This document shows, in pieces, positions 1-7,364 of a DNA stretch of 18,817 nt. The notes under the pieces are model-generated. The model worked only from the letters and a program-made list of their open reading frames with translations. It searched no databases and was not told the origin of the DNA. The translations under genes and the position numbers were made by a program. The stretch's first letter is position 1. Every line of letters starts with the position of its first letter. The stretch comes from DAOTYE01 sp034434915 (GTDB lineage: Bacteria; Chloroflexota; Dehalococcoidia; Dehalococcoidales; RBG-16-60-22), in the NCBI GenBank assembly GCA_034434915.1, contig DAOTYE010000008.1:1-18817 (forward strand). The letters are read 5' to 3'.

Positions 1-129
1 CCCACTTCGTTCCACTACTCCCTCTTTCCGGTTACCTACGCCGGACTGCCTCGTTTTTTCCTTAAGGCTTTCTCTCAAATCAGGGAGCTCGGGAACCTTC
101 AGTTCCAATTCAAGCTTCTGTATTCCCAT
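1..129 (-). CDS. Hypothetical protein, partial (5' part of gene, cut by left edge)
   Basis: Reading leftwards from an ATG at 127-129 the frame stays open for 43 codons to the window edge. The visible N-terminus begins MGIQKLELELKVPELPDLRE and is rich in Leu, Glu and Lys. The sequence AGGAGGTGATG lies at the start, a full anti-16S match, but it overlaps the ATG, leaving only about 2 nt of spacing. The true start could therefore be slightly different. It follows the methyltransferase gene on the same strand after about 60 nt, so the two may be co-transcribed. I do not recognise the family from this fragment. Confidence 0.45.
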   Translation of the reverse strand, partial: MGIQKLELELKVPELPDLRESLKEKTRQSGVGNRKEGVVERSG

Positions 130-190
130 CACCTCCTCTCTTACCTTAATTCATATTACTGCTCTATTGCTCTGGAGTCTGTGATTTTTC

Positions 191-799
191 TCACACTGAG
201 GCGATGACTTTGGGAATGCTGTCTCCCTGCTGAAGCGGTGTGGCGGTAATAAGATAGTAATAGCGCCCCGAATCCCTGACGGAGTCAATGCTGAAACCTG
301 CCTGCTCTATGAGCTGACATGCCCTATCTTCGCTGAACCTCCTCTGCAGGGGCGGACCGAACTCCATGGGCTCTTTCTTCCAGTCCAGGTTCACCAGATG
401 CCCGCCGGTCTTGAGCATTCTCCTGGCATTGACCAGGACCTGAGAAGGGTCTCTGAAATCATGGAGCACAATGCCGAAGAAGACGATGTCAGCACACGCC
501 TCGCAGGGGAGAAAACTCTCCGCCTCACCGATGAAAGCCTTCACGTTCTTTAAACCTTCCTGACCTGCTTGCGCCTGCAGACTGCGGATTGCTTGAGCGT
601 CTATGTCCACCCCGTAAACCATCCCTGTATCACCGACAATCCTTGCCGCCGGCAGAGCGAAAAAGCCACCACCACAGCCCACATCCACAAAGGTCATGCC
701 CGCCTTCAAGCCTATCCCGGCGAGGATAGACTCTGGCTGTTGCCGTTTTCTCCGGTTGTCATCCTGCGCGGGGAAGCGCAGACCACTGTGCCCATTCAT
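191..799 (-). CDS. Class I SAM-dependent methyltransferase
   Basis: This is a cytoplasmic methyltransferase of the Rossmann-fold (UbiE/Methyltransf_25-like) type. With the start chosen here it has 202 residues. Motif I, VDVGCGGG, lies near residues 38-45 and is followed by the acidic loop GVDID (about 63-67), expected to hold the SAM ribose. A motif-IV-like segment with FGIVLHDF is near 108-115. The methyl acceptor cannot be read from the sequence. Start choice: the frame stays open to an ATG at 868, but that ATG has no ribosome site and overlaps the strong opposite-strand promoter at 862-891. The ATG at 799 has AGGGGTG upstream; the ATG at 808 is a second option with tighter spacing. It is divergent from the dehydrogenase/TRAP operon, so a functional link to that operon is not implied. 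Confidence 0.85.
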   Translation of the reverse strand: MNGHSGLRFPAQDDNRRKRQQPESILAGIGLKAGMTFVDVGCGGGFFALPAARIVGDTGMVYGVDIDAQAIRSLQAQAGQEGLKNVKAFIGEAESFLPCEACADIVFFGIVLHDFRDPSQVLVNARRMLKTGGHLVNLDWKKEPMEFGPPLQRRFSEDRACQLIEQAGFSIDSVRDSGRYYYLITATPLQQGDSIPKVIASV

Positions 800-861
800 G
801 TGCACCATCACCCCTAACTTAATACTATCACATAGCGCGAACGAAACTGAAAAAGCGCTCA

Positions 862-891
862 TTGACAATTGCTGAGAATTGGTGCTATCTT
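862..891 (+). promoter_or_regulatory. Sigma70-like promoter of the Ldh/TRAP operon
   Basis: A perfect -35 TTGACA (862-867) is followed after 18 nt by -10 TATCTT (886-891), which carries an extended TGC just before it (883-885). Transcription would start near 898, giving a leader of about 125 nt before the first dehydrogenase gene. I see no obvious riboswitch fold in that leader. This is motif matching only. Confidence 0.6.
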
Positions 892-1024
892 AATTCAGCA
901 ACTCCTTTTTCCCTCTTACATGACTGAGGTGCGTACCACGCCGAGCAAAAGCACAGCAGTGAGACCGGAAAATATTCTCCAAAATTGCGGAATTAATTTC
1001 TCTGGAAATAAGTAAGGAGGCATG

Positions 1025-2122
1025 ATGGCACAGAACCAGGTAGTAGTCCCCTGGCAACCCCTTCATGAGTTCGCCACTGAGGTCTTCACCCGGGCTGGCT
1101 GTTCCCGGAAAGACGCCAGCATTGAGGCAGACGCCCTCATCTGGGCTAACCTGCGTGGCGTTGACTCGCACGGCGTCCTGCGCATCCCGTGGTACGTGGA
1201 AAACATTGACAAAGGCATCATGAATCCCAAGCCTAACATCAAAGTATTGAAAGAGACGCCGGCTACCCTTTTCATTGACGCCGACAAAGCTCTGGGCCCA
1301 GTGGTCACGGTCTATACTGTTGACCTCACCGTAAAAAAGGCAAAAGAGATTGGCATCTGCTGGTCACTGGTGCGCAATCTGACCCACCAGGGAGCTCTGG
1401 GCTACTATTCCCAGATGATGGCGCTGAAAGGTATGGCAGGTATCGTCTTTGTCTGCAACCCGCCAAACATGGCGCCCTACGGCGCTAAAGCCGCCGGCGT
1501 GCATAACAGCCCCATCGCCATCTCCGTGCCGGCAAAGAAACACCACCCGCTCAACCTTGACATGGCGACGAGCGTCGTGGCGGGGGGCAAGCTATGGCTG
1601 GCGGTGGACAAGGGCACGCCTATCCCGCTGGGCTGGGCGCTGGACAAGGACGGCAATCCCACCACCGACCCCAAAAAGTATGCCACCCTATTGCCGGTGG
1701 GCGGGGCGAAAGGCTCCGGCCTAGCAATGATGTTTGAATGTCTGACCGGAGTCATGTCAGGCAATCCTCTTCTGGAACCATCGCTCCGGGGCAAGGCAAA
1801 AGAGGTGGAGGGCAAGACTGACGTCAAGTGGGAGAAGCCGGGGCTGGTGCCGCGCCATAACCAGAACAGTGTGGTCGCCGCCATTGATATCAGCCACTTT
1901 ACTGACCTGGAAAGCTATAAGGAGCACATTGACAATCTCATTGACGGCATCAAAGCCCTGCCTAAAGCAGAGGGCTTCAATGAAATCCTTGTCCCCGGCG
2001 AGCCCGAGGAGAGAACGTATCTTGAGCGCAGTAAGAAGGGCATTCCATTACCTGAGGGCACTATCCGCAACCTGAGGAACGTTGCCACCAAGTTTGGCAT
2101 CAAGCTACCACAGGGGCTCTGA
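1025..2122 (+). CDS. Ldh_2-family NAD(P)-dependent 2-hydroxyacid (malate/lactate-type) dehydrogenase, copy 1
   Basis: This belongs to the malate/L-lactate dehydrogenase family 2 (Pfam Ldh_2), which also contains ureidoglycolate and sulfolactate dehydrogenases. These cytoplasmic NAD(P)H enzymes interconvert a 2-hydroxy acid and a 2-oxo acid. Family motifs seen: RGVDSHGV (His49), the loop THQGALGYY (His121, the likely catalytic His region) and LDMATSVVAGGK (about 178-189). The 365-residue length is normal or slightly long for the family. AAGGAGG at 1014-1020 is followed by two adjacent ATGs at 1022 and 1025; the second has the better spacing. It is the first gene of the TRAP operon and is paralogous to the gene at 5374-6465. 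The segment 1889-2043 is almost identical in DNA to that copy while the rest is clearly diverged. The exact substrate is unknown. Confidence 0.9.
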   Translation: MAQNQVVVPWQPLHEFATEVFTRAGCSRKDASIEADALIWANLRGVDSHGVLRIPWYVENIDKGIMNPKPNIKVLKETPATLFIDADKALGPVVTVYTVDLTVKKAKEIGICWSLVRNLTHQGALGYYSQMMALKGMAGIVFVCNPPNMAPYGAKAAGVHNSPIAISVPAKKHHPLNLDMATSVVAGGKLWLAVDKGTPIPLGWALDKDGNPTTDPKKYATLLPVGGAKGSGLAMMFECLTGVMSGNPLLEPSLRGKAKEVEGKTDVKWEKPGLVPRHNQNSVVAAIDISHFTDLESYKEHIDNLIDGIKALPKAEGFNEILVPGEPEERTYLERSKKGIPLPEGTIRNLRNVATKFGIKLPQGL

Positions 2123-2151
2123 TAGCCGGCATATGACCGGATTAAATTTTT

Positions 2152-2164
2152 AAAAGGAGGTGAT
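2152..2164 (+). promoter_or_regulatory. Orphan extended Shine-Dalgarno upstream of dctP (possible mRNA-stabilising site)
   Basis: AAAAGGAGGTGAT contains AAGGAGGTGAT, an 11-nt match to the 3' end of bacterial 16S rRNA. No ATG, GTG or TTG lies 5-12 nt downstream, and no sizeable reading frame starts there. The next real gene, dctP, starts at 2239 with its own GGAGG at 2225-2229. It resembles the STAB-SD elements described in Bacillus leader RNAs, where a bound ribosome protects the downstream mRNA end. That role here is inferred. Confidence 0.4.
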
Positions 2165-2238
2165 AGGAGACAGAAACAGCATTTTCCATAATCTGACCAT
2201 GACAGCAAGCAAATTTTAGAGATTGGAGGTTTCATAAT

Positions 2239-3399
2239 ATGAAAAAGAGAATCATGTTTCTGTCGGTGGCGCTCCTCGTGATTGCAAGCCTTATCCTCAT
2301 CGGATGCGCCAAGCCCGCGCCGACTCCTGCGCCTGCACCTGCACCGGCACCATCTCCTGCCCCCGCCCCTGCTCCGGCTCCTGCGCCGACACCGTCACCA
2401 TCTCCTGCCCCGGCACCATCACCATCACCCGCTCAGCCTGCCCAGGTATTGCGTTTTGTCGCCCAGTGCCAGACTGCGGCGGGCGATACCCAGAACGAAT
2501 GGCAGCACAAGCTGATCAATAATATCAATGCCATGTCCGGCGGGCGCCTCAATATTGACCTGAAAGATGGCGGCGCCATCACCCCGATGGGCAAAGAGAT
2601 TGACGGTATCATTGCCGGCACACTTGATTACGCCATGACGCCTTATGCTTTCACCAACCACCTCTTCAAAGCCGCTGAAGTGTTTGGCGTTCTCGCTGCC
2701 GGTCTTACCCCGCACCAACTCCTATCCTGGATGCTCGCAGGCGGCGGCGATGCACTGGCTAAAGAGCTGTATGCCACAGTCAAAGTCCAGCATGTCGCAA
2801 CGTATGGCGTCCTGACTTCAGAAATATGGTGCCACAGCAATAAGGAGCTCAAAAGCCTGGCTGACATCAAAGGTCTCAAGATACGCGCCGCAGGCGCACA
2901 GGGGGAAATCCTGAAGCAGATGGGCGCGGCGGTGGTCTTCATGCCCGGTGGCGAAATCTATGAAGCCGCCAAGAGAGGCACCATTGATGCTTTTGAGTAT
3001 GACTCAGCCACACCAAACTGGAAGATGGGCTTCCAGGAAGTCGCCAAATACCTATACGTCGGCGCAAACCGCGCCCCGGCGGCACATGGTTTCATGATGG
3101 CTACGCCCAAAGCCTGGAGTGCCACACCTGATGACCTGAAACTGCTTATCATTGAAGCCAATAAAGCCAATGCCATAAACTACCTGGCTTTCCTGATTTC
3201 TCAGGACGCCATTTACCTGAAGAAGTTCAAGGACTATGGTACTATCGTCGCGCCCATTCCGAAAGACATTGACGCTGAGCTTCTCAGGTTGGCACCGCTC
3301 TATTATCAGAGCATTGCCGACAAAGACCCGCAATACAAGAAAATCTACGAATCTACTCTGGCATGGAAGGCAATCTGTGAGGAGCAGGGCTATCATTAG
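2239..3399 (+). CDS. dctP: TRAP transporter substrate-binding lipoprotein DctP
   Basis: This is the extracytoplasmic solute receptor of a TRAP importer. A positively charged start (MKKR) and hydrophobic stretch end in the lipobox LIGC, so Cys23 should be lipidated and the protein anchored to the outer face of the membrane. Residues 26-64 form an X-Pro linker, and the receptor fold follows from about residue 70. Family landmarks include GLKIRAAG with Arg216, the arginine that usually clamps the substrate carboxylate, and GGEIYEAAKRGTIDAFEY (237-254), typical of the FcbT1/TakP-like branch that binds 2-oxo acids, lactate or aromatic acids. GGAGG at 2225-2229 is well placed. It is followed by dctQ and dctM and sits between two 2-hydroxyacid dehydrogenases, which supports a 2-hydroxy or 2-oxo carboxylate ligand (inference). 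Confidence 0.93.
   Translation: MKKRIMFLSVALLVIASLILIGCAKPAPTPAPAPAPAPSPAPAPAPAPAPTPSPSPAPAPSPSPAQPAQVLRFVAQCQTAAGDTQNEWQHKLINNINAMSGGRLNIDLKDGGAITPMGKEIDGIIAGTLDYAMTPYAFTNHLFKAAEVFGVLAAGLTPHQLLSWMLAGGGDALAKELYATVKVQHVATYGVLTSEIWCHSNKELKSLADIKGLKIRAAGAQGEILKQMGAAVVFMPGGEIYEAAKRGTIDAFEYDSATPNWKMGFQEVAKYLYVGANRAPAAHGFMMATPKAWSATPDDLKLLIIEANKANAINYLAFLISQDAIYLKKFKDYGTIVAPIPKDIDAELLRLAPLYYQSIADKDPQYKKIYESTLAWKAICEEQGYH
2314..2430 (+). repeat. Low-complexity X-Pro repeat encoding the DctP linker
   Basis: Twenty consecutive X-Pro dipeptides (X = Ala, Ser or Thr, apart from an initial Lys) fill residues 26-64 of DctP with proline at every second position. The DNA is a degenerate run of hexamer-like units such as CCTGCA, CCGGCA and CCATCA. 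It should form a stiff extended tether between the lipid anchor and the receptor domain. Such tracts tend to change length by replication slippage. Confidence 0.85.
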
Positions 3400-3433
3400 C
3401 CACCCTTAAAGCAAAAGGTCAATCCAGAGAGTA

Positions 3434-3468
3434 GCTCCCCTGCCCCGGTTTCCCCGGGGTGGGGGAGC
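3434..3468 (+). promoter_or_regulatory. Intercistronic stem-loop between dctP and dctQ
   Basis: GCTCCCC, two G-T wobble pairs, then CCCCGG pair with CCGGGG, the wobble partners and GGGGAGC, giving a 15-bp GC-rich stem with a 5-nt loop (3449-3453). No T-run follows; the ribosome site of dctQ (AGGTGA, 3480-3485) comes soon after. The likely role is partial termination or a block to 3' decay, so that more binding protein than membrane subunits is made. This arrangement is common after binding-protein genes. Confidence 0.6.
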
Positions 3469-3488
3469 ATCTGAAGAGCAGGTGAGTA

Positions 3489-3998
3489 ATGAAGCAATTA
3501 TTGCACGCCATTGACCGGATAAACGATTTCCTCGGCGGCAAGGTAATGCACTGGTTCACTGCTGTGCTGGTGCTGGTTCTGACATTTGAAGTCACTTCCC
3601 GGCACATCTTTAATGCCCCCACCATGTGGGCAAACCAGCTCAGTATGATGCTTACCGGCGCCATTATCGCCATGGGGTGGGGTTTTGTCCATCTCAAGGG
3701 CGAACACGTCAGAGTGGATATCTTTTATACTAAATATTCGCCAAAAACAAAGGCGGTCATTGACATCATCGGCTATGTCATTATCTTCTTTCCCCTTTTT
3801 ACGGCTCTCACTTTTGATGCCTGGAAATCAATGCTTTACTCCTGGAAGATTCGGGAGGTGATGACAGAAACTTACTGGTTTCCTCCGGTTGGTCCCAGCC
3901 GCACGGTAATCTTCATCGGTCTGGCGCTCATCCTGCTACAGGGGGTGGCGCATTTCATCCGAGACGTGTATCGCGTGGTAAGAGGTAAGACGCTATGA
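3489..3998 (+). CDS. dctQ: TRAP transporter small membrane subunit DctQ
   Basis: This 169-residue integral membrane protein has four hydrophobic segments, at about residues 19-38, 50-68, 91-110 and 136-153, the usual DctQ plan and length. The segment TFEVTSRHIFN after the first helix is typical of the family. It pairs with DctM to form the membrane part of the importer, which is driven by an ion gradient rather than ATP. The start has AGGTGA a few bases upstream. Its stop codon overlaps the dctM start (ATGA at 3995-3998), showing tight translational coupling. It acts with the DctP encoded just upstream. Confidence 0.9.
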   Translation: MKQLLHAIDRINDFLGGKVMHWFTAVLVLVLTFEVTSRHIFNAPTMWANQLSMMLTGAIIAMGWGFVHLKGEHVRVDIFYTKYSPKTKAVIDIIGYVIIFFPLFTALTFDAWKSMLYSWKIREVMTETYWFPPVGPSRTVIFIGLALILLQGVAHFIRDVYRVVRGKTL

Positions 3999-5332
3999 TG
4001 AATTTGAGCCCGGAACTGGTCACCATACTCCTATTCGGCGGTGTGTTGCTGGGCGTTTTTATTGGCTTGCCGATAGCTTTTGTTGTCGGTGGAGTAGCTT
4101 TAACAGTCGGCTTTCTTGTCTTCGGGTCATCGGTTTACGCCGTACTCTATCAGCGCCTCTTTTCCCTGGTTCACAACTATACCCTTGTAGCGGTGCCGCT
4201 CTTTATTTTCATGGGGATTATGCTGGAACATTCCGGTATTGCTGATACCATGTTTGACGTGCTGTACCTATGGCTGGGCAGATTGCCAGGGAGTTTAGCC
4301 ATCGTGACGATTATGATGGGCACCATTCTGGCGGCATGCGTGGCAATCATCGGCGCTTCCATCAGCATGCTGGCGCTCACCGCCCTACCACCCATGATGA
4401 AACGCGGTTATGACAAAGCCCTTGCCTGCGGTGCCGTTATTTCCGCGGGCTGTCTTGGCATACTCATCCCGCCAAGCATTATGCTGGTTATTTACGGTCC
4501 CATGGCGGGCATATCCGTAGGTAAGCTGTTCATGGCGGCGATTTTTCCCGGGTTACTCCTTTCCACACTATACGTGGGTTATGTCGCCATACGCTGTGCT
4601 TTACAGCCCAGCATGGGTCCCCCCCAGACTGCCGAAGAACATGCTCAGGTATCCCTGGGAAAGAAAGTATTCATGCTGGTTAAGTCCCTTTTCCCCCCGG
4701 CTATCGTTATCCTGTCTGTGCTGGGCGTCATCTTCTTCGGCATCGCCCCACCGACAGAAGCAGCCGCCATCGGCGCCTTTGTAGCGACCCTGCTGGCGAT
4801 AGCTTACCGTAAATTCACCTGGAAAGTGCTCGGCGAGACCACTCTGCGCACCTTCCGCCTCACCAGCATGATACTCCTCATCGGCGGTCTATCCTTTGCC
4901 TTTGTCGGCGTCTTTATCCGCGCCGGGTGCGACCGCGTGATATCTGAGACGATTCTGGGGATGCCCGGCGGCAGATGGGGCGCCTTCAGCATCATCATGT
5001 TGATTATCTTCGTCCTGGGGTTCTTCATTGACTGGATTGGTATTCTGTTCATCATGATTCCCATCATCTCCCCGGTGGGGAAAGAACTGGGCTTTGACCC
5101 GCTCTGGTTTGGTCTCATGATTATGGTGAACCTCCAGACGGCATTCATGACACCACCCTTGGCACAAGGCATCTTTTTCCTCCGGGGTGCCGCGCCACCA
5201 GCCCTGGGCATCAAGATAGCAGATATCATCCGTGGCTGTGTCCCTTTCATTGTACTGGTGCTGGTAGGGCTCGGGCTATGCGTTGCCTTCCCGGAGATTA
5301 TTACCTGGCTGCCCGGCAAGATGATAAAGTAA
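3995..5332 (+). CDS. dctM: TRAP transporter large membrane subunit DctM
   Basis: At 445 residues and strongly hydrophobic along its whole length, this fits the 12-helix transport subunit of TRAP systems. The family hallmark GCLGILIPPSIMLVIYGPMA is near residues 152-171, and the pseudo-repeated half carries FIDWIGILFIMIPI and MTPPLAQGIFFLRG towards the C-terminus. It should carry out ion-coupled uptake of the ligand delivered by DctP. The start at 3995 overlaps the dctQ stop, with AGAGGT upstream; the adjacent ATG at 3998 is an alternative. The next gene begins 41 nt downstream, so co-transcription with the second dehydrogenase is likely. Confidence 0.93.
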   Translation: MMNLSPELVTILLFGGVLLGVFIGLPIAFVVGGVALTVGFLVFGSSVYAVLYQRLFSLVHNYTLVAVPLFIFMGIMLEHSGIADTMFDVLYLWLGRLPGSLAIVTIMMGTILAACVAIIGASISMLALTALPPMMKRGYDKALACGAVISAGCLGILIPPSIMLVIYGPMAGISVGKLFMAAIFPGLLLSTLYVGYVAIRCALQPSMGPPQTAEEHAQVSLGKKVFMLVKSLFPPAIVILSVLGVIFFGIAPPTEAAAIGAFVATLLAIAYRKFTWKVLGETTLRTFRLTSMILLIGGLSFAFVGVFIRAGCDRVISETILGMPGGRWGAFSIIMLIIFVLGFFIDWIGILFIMIPIISPVGKELGFDPLWFGLMIMVNLQTAFMTPPLAQGIFFLRGAAPPALGIKIADIIRGCVPFIVLVLVGLGLCVAFPEIITWLPGKMIK

Positions 5333-5373
5333 AGAAAAGTAAATAGCGGAACTCATACGAGAAAAGGAGAGCT

Positions 5374-6465
5374 ATGGTCAGTAGCAGTATGTCAATTGTT
5401 GCACCCGAGGCATTGAAGAAGTTCGCCACAGATATCTTCACAAAGGCGGGATTGCCTGCTAAAGATGCAGAGACGGTGGCTTCGGTCATGCTCTGGGCTA
5501 ACCTGAGAGGCGTGGACTCCCATGGCGTTCAGCTAATTCCCTGGTATGTGCAGGGGATTGACATCGGTCACATGAAAGTGAAGCCGAACATAAAGGTGGA
5601 AAAGGAAACCCCTGCCACCATGCTCATTGAGGCTGACCATGCCCTCGGTGCGGTGGTTACCGTCTGGGCAATGAATCAAGCGATGGAGAAAGCAAAGAAG
5701 ACCGGCATAGGCTGGGCTTTCATCCGCCACAACAACCACCAAGGTGCTATGGGCTACTACTCCCAAATGGCGGCAGAGAAAGGAATGGCGGGAATAGCCA
5801 CGGTATGCAGTGTGGTGAACATGGTCCCCTTCGGGGCTAAAGCCATGGGCATCTCCAATAGTCCCATTGCCATTTCTGTCCCTGCCAGGCGCTACCCGCC
5901 GATGACCCTGGACATGGCGACGAGCGTCGCCGCGGCATCAAAAATCATGCTGGCGAAAGACAAGGGCATCTCCATTCCGCCGGACTGGGCGTTTGATGCT
6001 GATGGCAACCCCACCACCGATCCCAATAAAGCGGCGATGTTGCTTCCCTTCGGCGGGGCTAAGGGTTCAGGTCTTTCCATCATGCTGGAATGCCTGTGCA
6101 GTATCATGGTGAATAATCCCCTTCTTGAGCCGGTACTCCAGGGCAAAAAGCCACCGCTGGGGCTGAAACCTTTTACCCCTGAAACCATCCCCCTCCACCT
6201 CCAGAACAGCATTGTCGCCGCTATAGACATCAGCCACTTTACTGACCTGGAAAGCTACAAGGAGCACATTGACAATCTCATTGACGGTATCAAAGCCCTG
6301 CCTAAAGCAAAGGGCTTCAATGAAATCTTTGTCCCCGGCGAGCCCGAGGAAAGAACGTATCTTGAGCGCAGTAAGAAGGGCATCCCGATGGCGGCAAAGA
6401 CAATCGCCAACCTGAAGCGCATCGCCGACCGATTTGGGGTGAGCCTGCCGCCGGGAATGTCATAA
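5374..6465 (+). CDS. Ldh_2-family NAD(P)-dependent 2-hydroxyacid dehydrogenase, copy 2
   Basis: This 363-residue paralogue of the gene at 1025-2122 has the same family motifs: RGVDSHGV (His50), NNHQGAMGYY (His122) and LDMATSVAAASK. The two copies differ in residues around the active site. For example, THQG in copy 1 is NHQG here, and the hinge before residue 285 is shorter and different. They may therefore prefer different 2-hydroxy acids or opposite stereoisomers (inference). AAAGGAG at 5363-5369 is well spaced from the ATG. The 3' part (6229-6383) is nearly identical in DNA to copy 1. It lies directly downstream of dctM and 5 nt upstream of the amidase-family gene. The substrate is not known. 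Confidence 0.9.
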   Translation: MVSSSMSIVAPEALKKFATDIFTKAGLPAKDAETVASVMLWANLRGVDSHGVQLIPWYVQGIDIGHMKVKPNIKVEKETPATMLIEADHALGAVVTVWAMNQAMEKAKKTGIGWAFIRHNNHQGAMGYYSQMAAEKGMAGIATVCSVVNMVPFGAKAMGISNSPIAISVPARRYPPMTLDMATSVAAASKIMLAKDKGISIPPDWAFDADGNPTTDPNKAAMLLPFGGAKGSGLSIMLECLCSIMVNNPLLEPVLQGKKPPLGLKPFTPETIPLHLQNSIVAAIDISHFTDLESYKEHIDNLIDGIKALPKAKGFNEIFVPGEPEERTYLERSKKGIPMAAKTIANLKRIADRFGVSLPPGMS

Positions 6466-6470
6466 TCATC

Positions 6471-7343
6471 ATGAAAAGCCTGTCAAAAGAGCAGAGCTTC
6501 CTTTACTATGCGCCGGATAACGTGCCCGCGCTTGAGGTATCTCCCGGGGAACTGTTTCAACTGGAGACGCCTAGCATCCTCACGCACATTGAAAACTTCC
6601 CGCACAATATAACCGTCCCGGTGACCGGTCCGGTATTCATTAAAAGCGCCCGCCCCGGCTCTGTGCTCAAGGTGGACATCAAAAAAATCAATCTAACTGC
6701 CGGCAAGGGAGTGGTGGTTGTCCTGGCGGGTAAAGGAGCTTTCGGCGACCGCATCTCCAAAGCGAGCTACAAGGTGGTGCCATACGATTCAAAATACGCG
6801 TACCTCAATGACCATATAAAAATGCCCCTGCGCCCCATGGTGGGGAAAATAGGCGTCTCGCCTGCAGACAGGAAAATAAACTGCAATACGCCCGGTCCTC
6901 ATGGCGGGAATATGGACATTACTGACATCACAGAAGGGGCAGCGGTCTACCTGCCGGTCTTCGTGGCGGGTGCGCTCTTCGCCGCCGGCGATGTCCATGC
7001 CGCCATGGGCGATGGTGAAAGCCAGGGCTCAGGGGTGGAAACAGAAGCCATGCTCACCCTGCGCTGTGAGGTGATTGATAAGATTAAGCTGACCCGTCCG
7101 CTTGTGGTGAATGAAGACCACGTCATGACCGTGGGTGAAGGCAGAAACCTGGAAGAAGCCTATCACATCGCCCTTGATGACATGGTGAAGCTTCTCATGG
7201 ATACCTTAAGCCTGGATTTTGTTGATGCCGGCATGCTGGTGAGCAACGCCGGCGATATTAGAGTCAATCAAATCGTGAACCCGCTGGTGGGAGTGCGGGT
7301 AGCTGTCCCAAAGGCGCTCCTGCCCGCAAACAGCATCCCATAA
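6471..7343 (+). CDS. Acetamidase/formamidase family protein
   Basis: This is a member of the FmdA/AmdA family, cytoplasmic metal-dependent hydrolases that release ammonia from formamide, acetamide or related short amides. Seen in the 290 residues: the family segment around VTGPVFIKSARPGSVLKVDI (51-70), the conserved NTPGPHGGNMDI (139-150) and GDVHAAMGDGE (173-183). The last two hold the His, Asp and Glu residues expected at the metal/active site. The start has no convincing ribosome site but lies only 5 nt after the preceding stop, so translation is probably coupled. Most members of this family have no tested substrate, so naming it a formamidase would be an over-call. Its place between a dehydrogenase and an aldolase suggests an amide-bearing intermediate (inference). 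Confidence 0.88.
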   Translation: MKSLSKEQSFLYYAPDNVPALEVSPGELFQLETPSILTHIENFPHNITVPVTGPVFIKSARPGSVLKVDIKKINLTAGKGVVVVLAGKGAFGDRISKASYKVVPYDSKYAYLNDHIKMPLRPMVGKIGVSPADRKINCNTPGPHGGNMDITDITEGAAVYLPVFVAGALFAAGDVHAAMGDGESQGSGVETEAMLTLRCEVIDKIKLTRPLVVNEDHVMTVGEGRNLEEAYHIALDDMVKLLMDTLSLDFVDAGMLVSNAGDIRVNQIVNPLVGVRVAVPKALLPANSIP

Positions 7344-7364
7344 GAATTAAAGAAGGAGGAACAC

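Noticed and set aside
800..868. Longer start for the methyltransferase at 868
   Set aside because: It has no ribosome site, and the extra 23 residues would overlap the start of the opposite-strand TTGACA promoter; AGGGGTG supports the internal ATG at 799.
2195..2220. Tiny ATG-started frame (6 codons) between copy 1 of the dehydrogenase and dctP
   Set aside because: It starts at 2199, about 39 nt from the orphan Shine-Dalgarno, too far to use it, and encodes only six residues.
4804..5319. Long open frame (171 codons) on the minus strand inside dctM
   Set aside because: It is a shadow of the dctM coding frame: no ribosome site, very Met/Pro/Ile-rich composition from reversed membrane codons, and dctM itself is certain.
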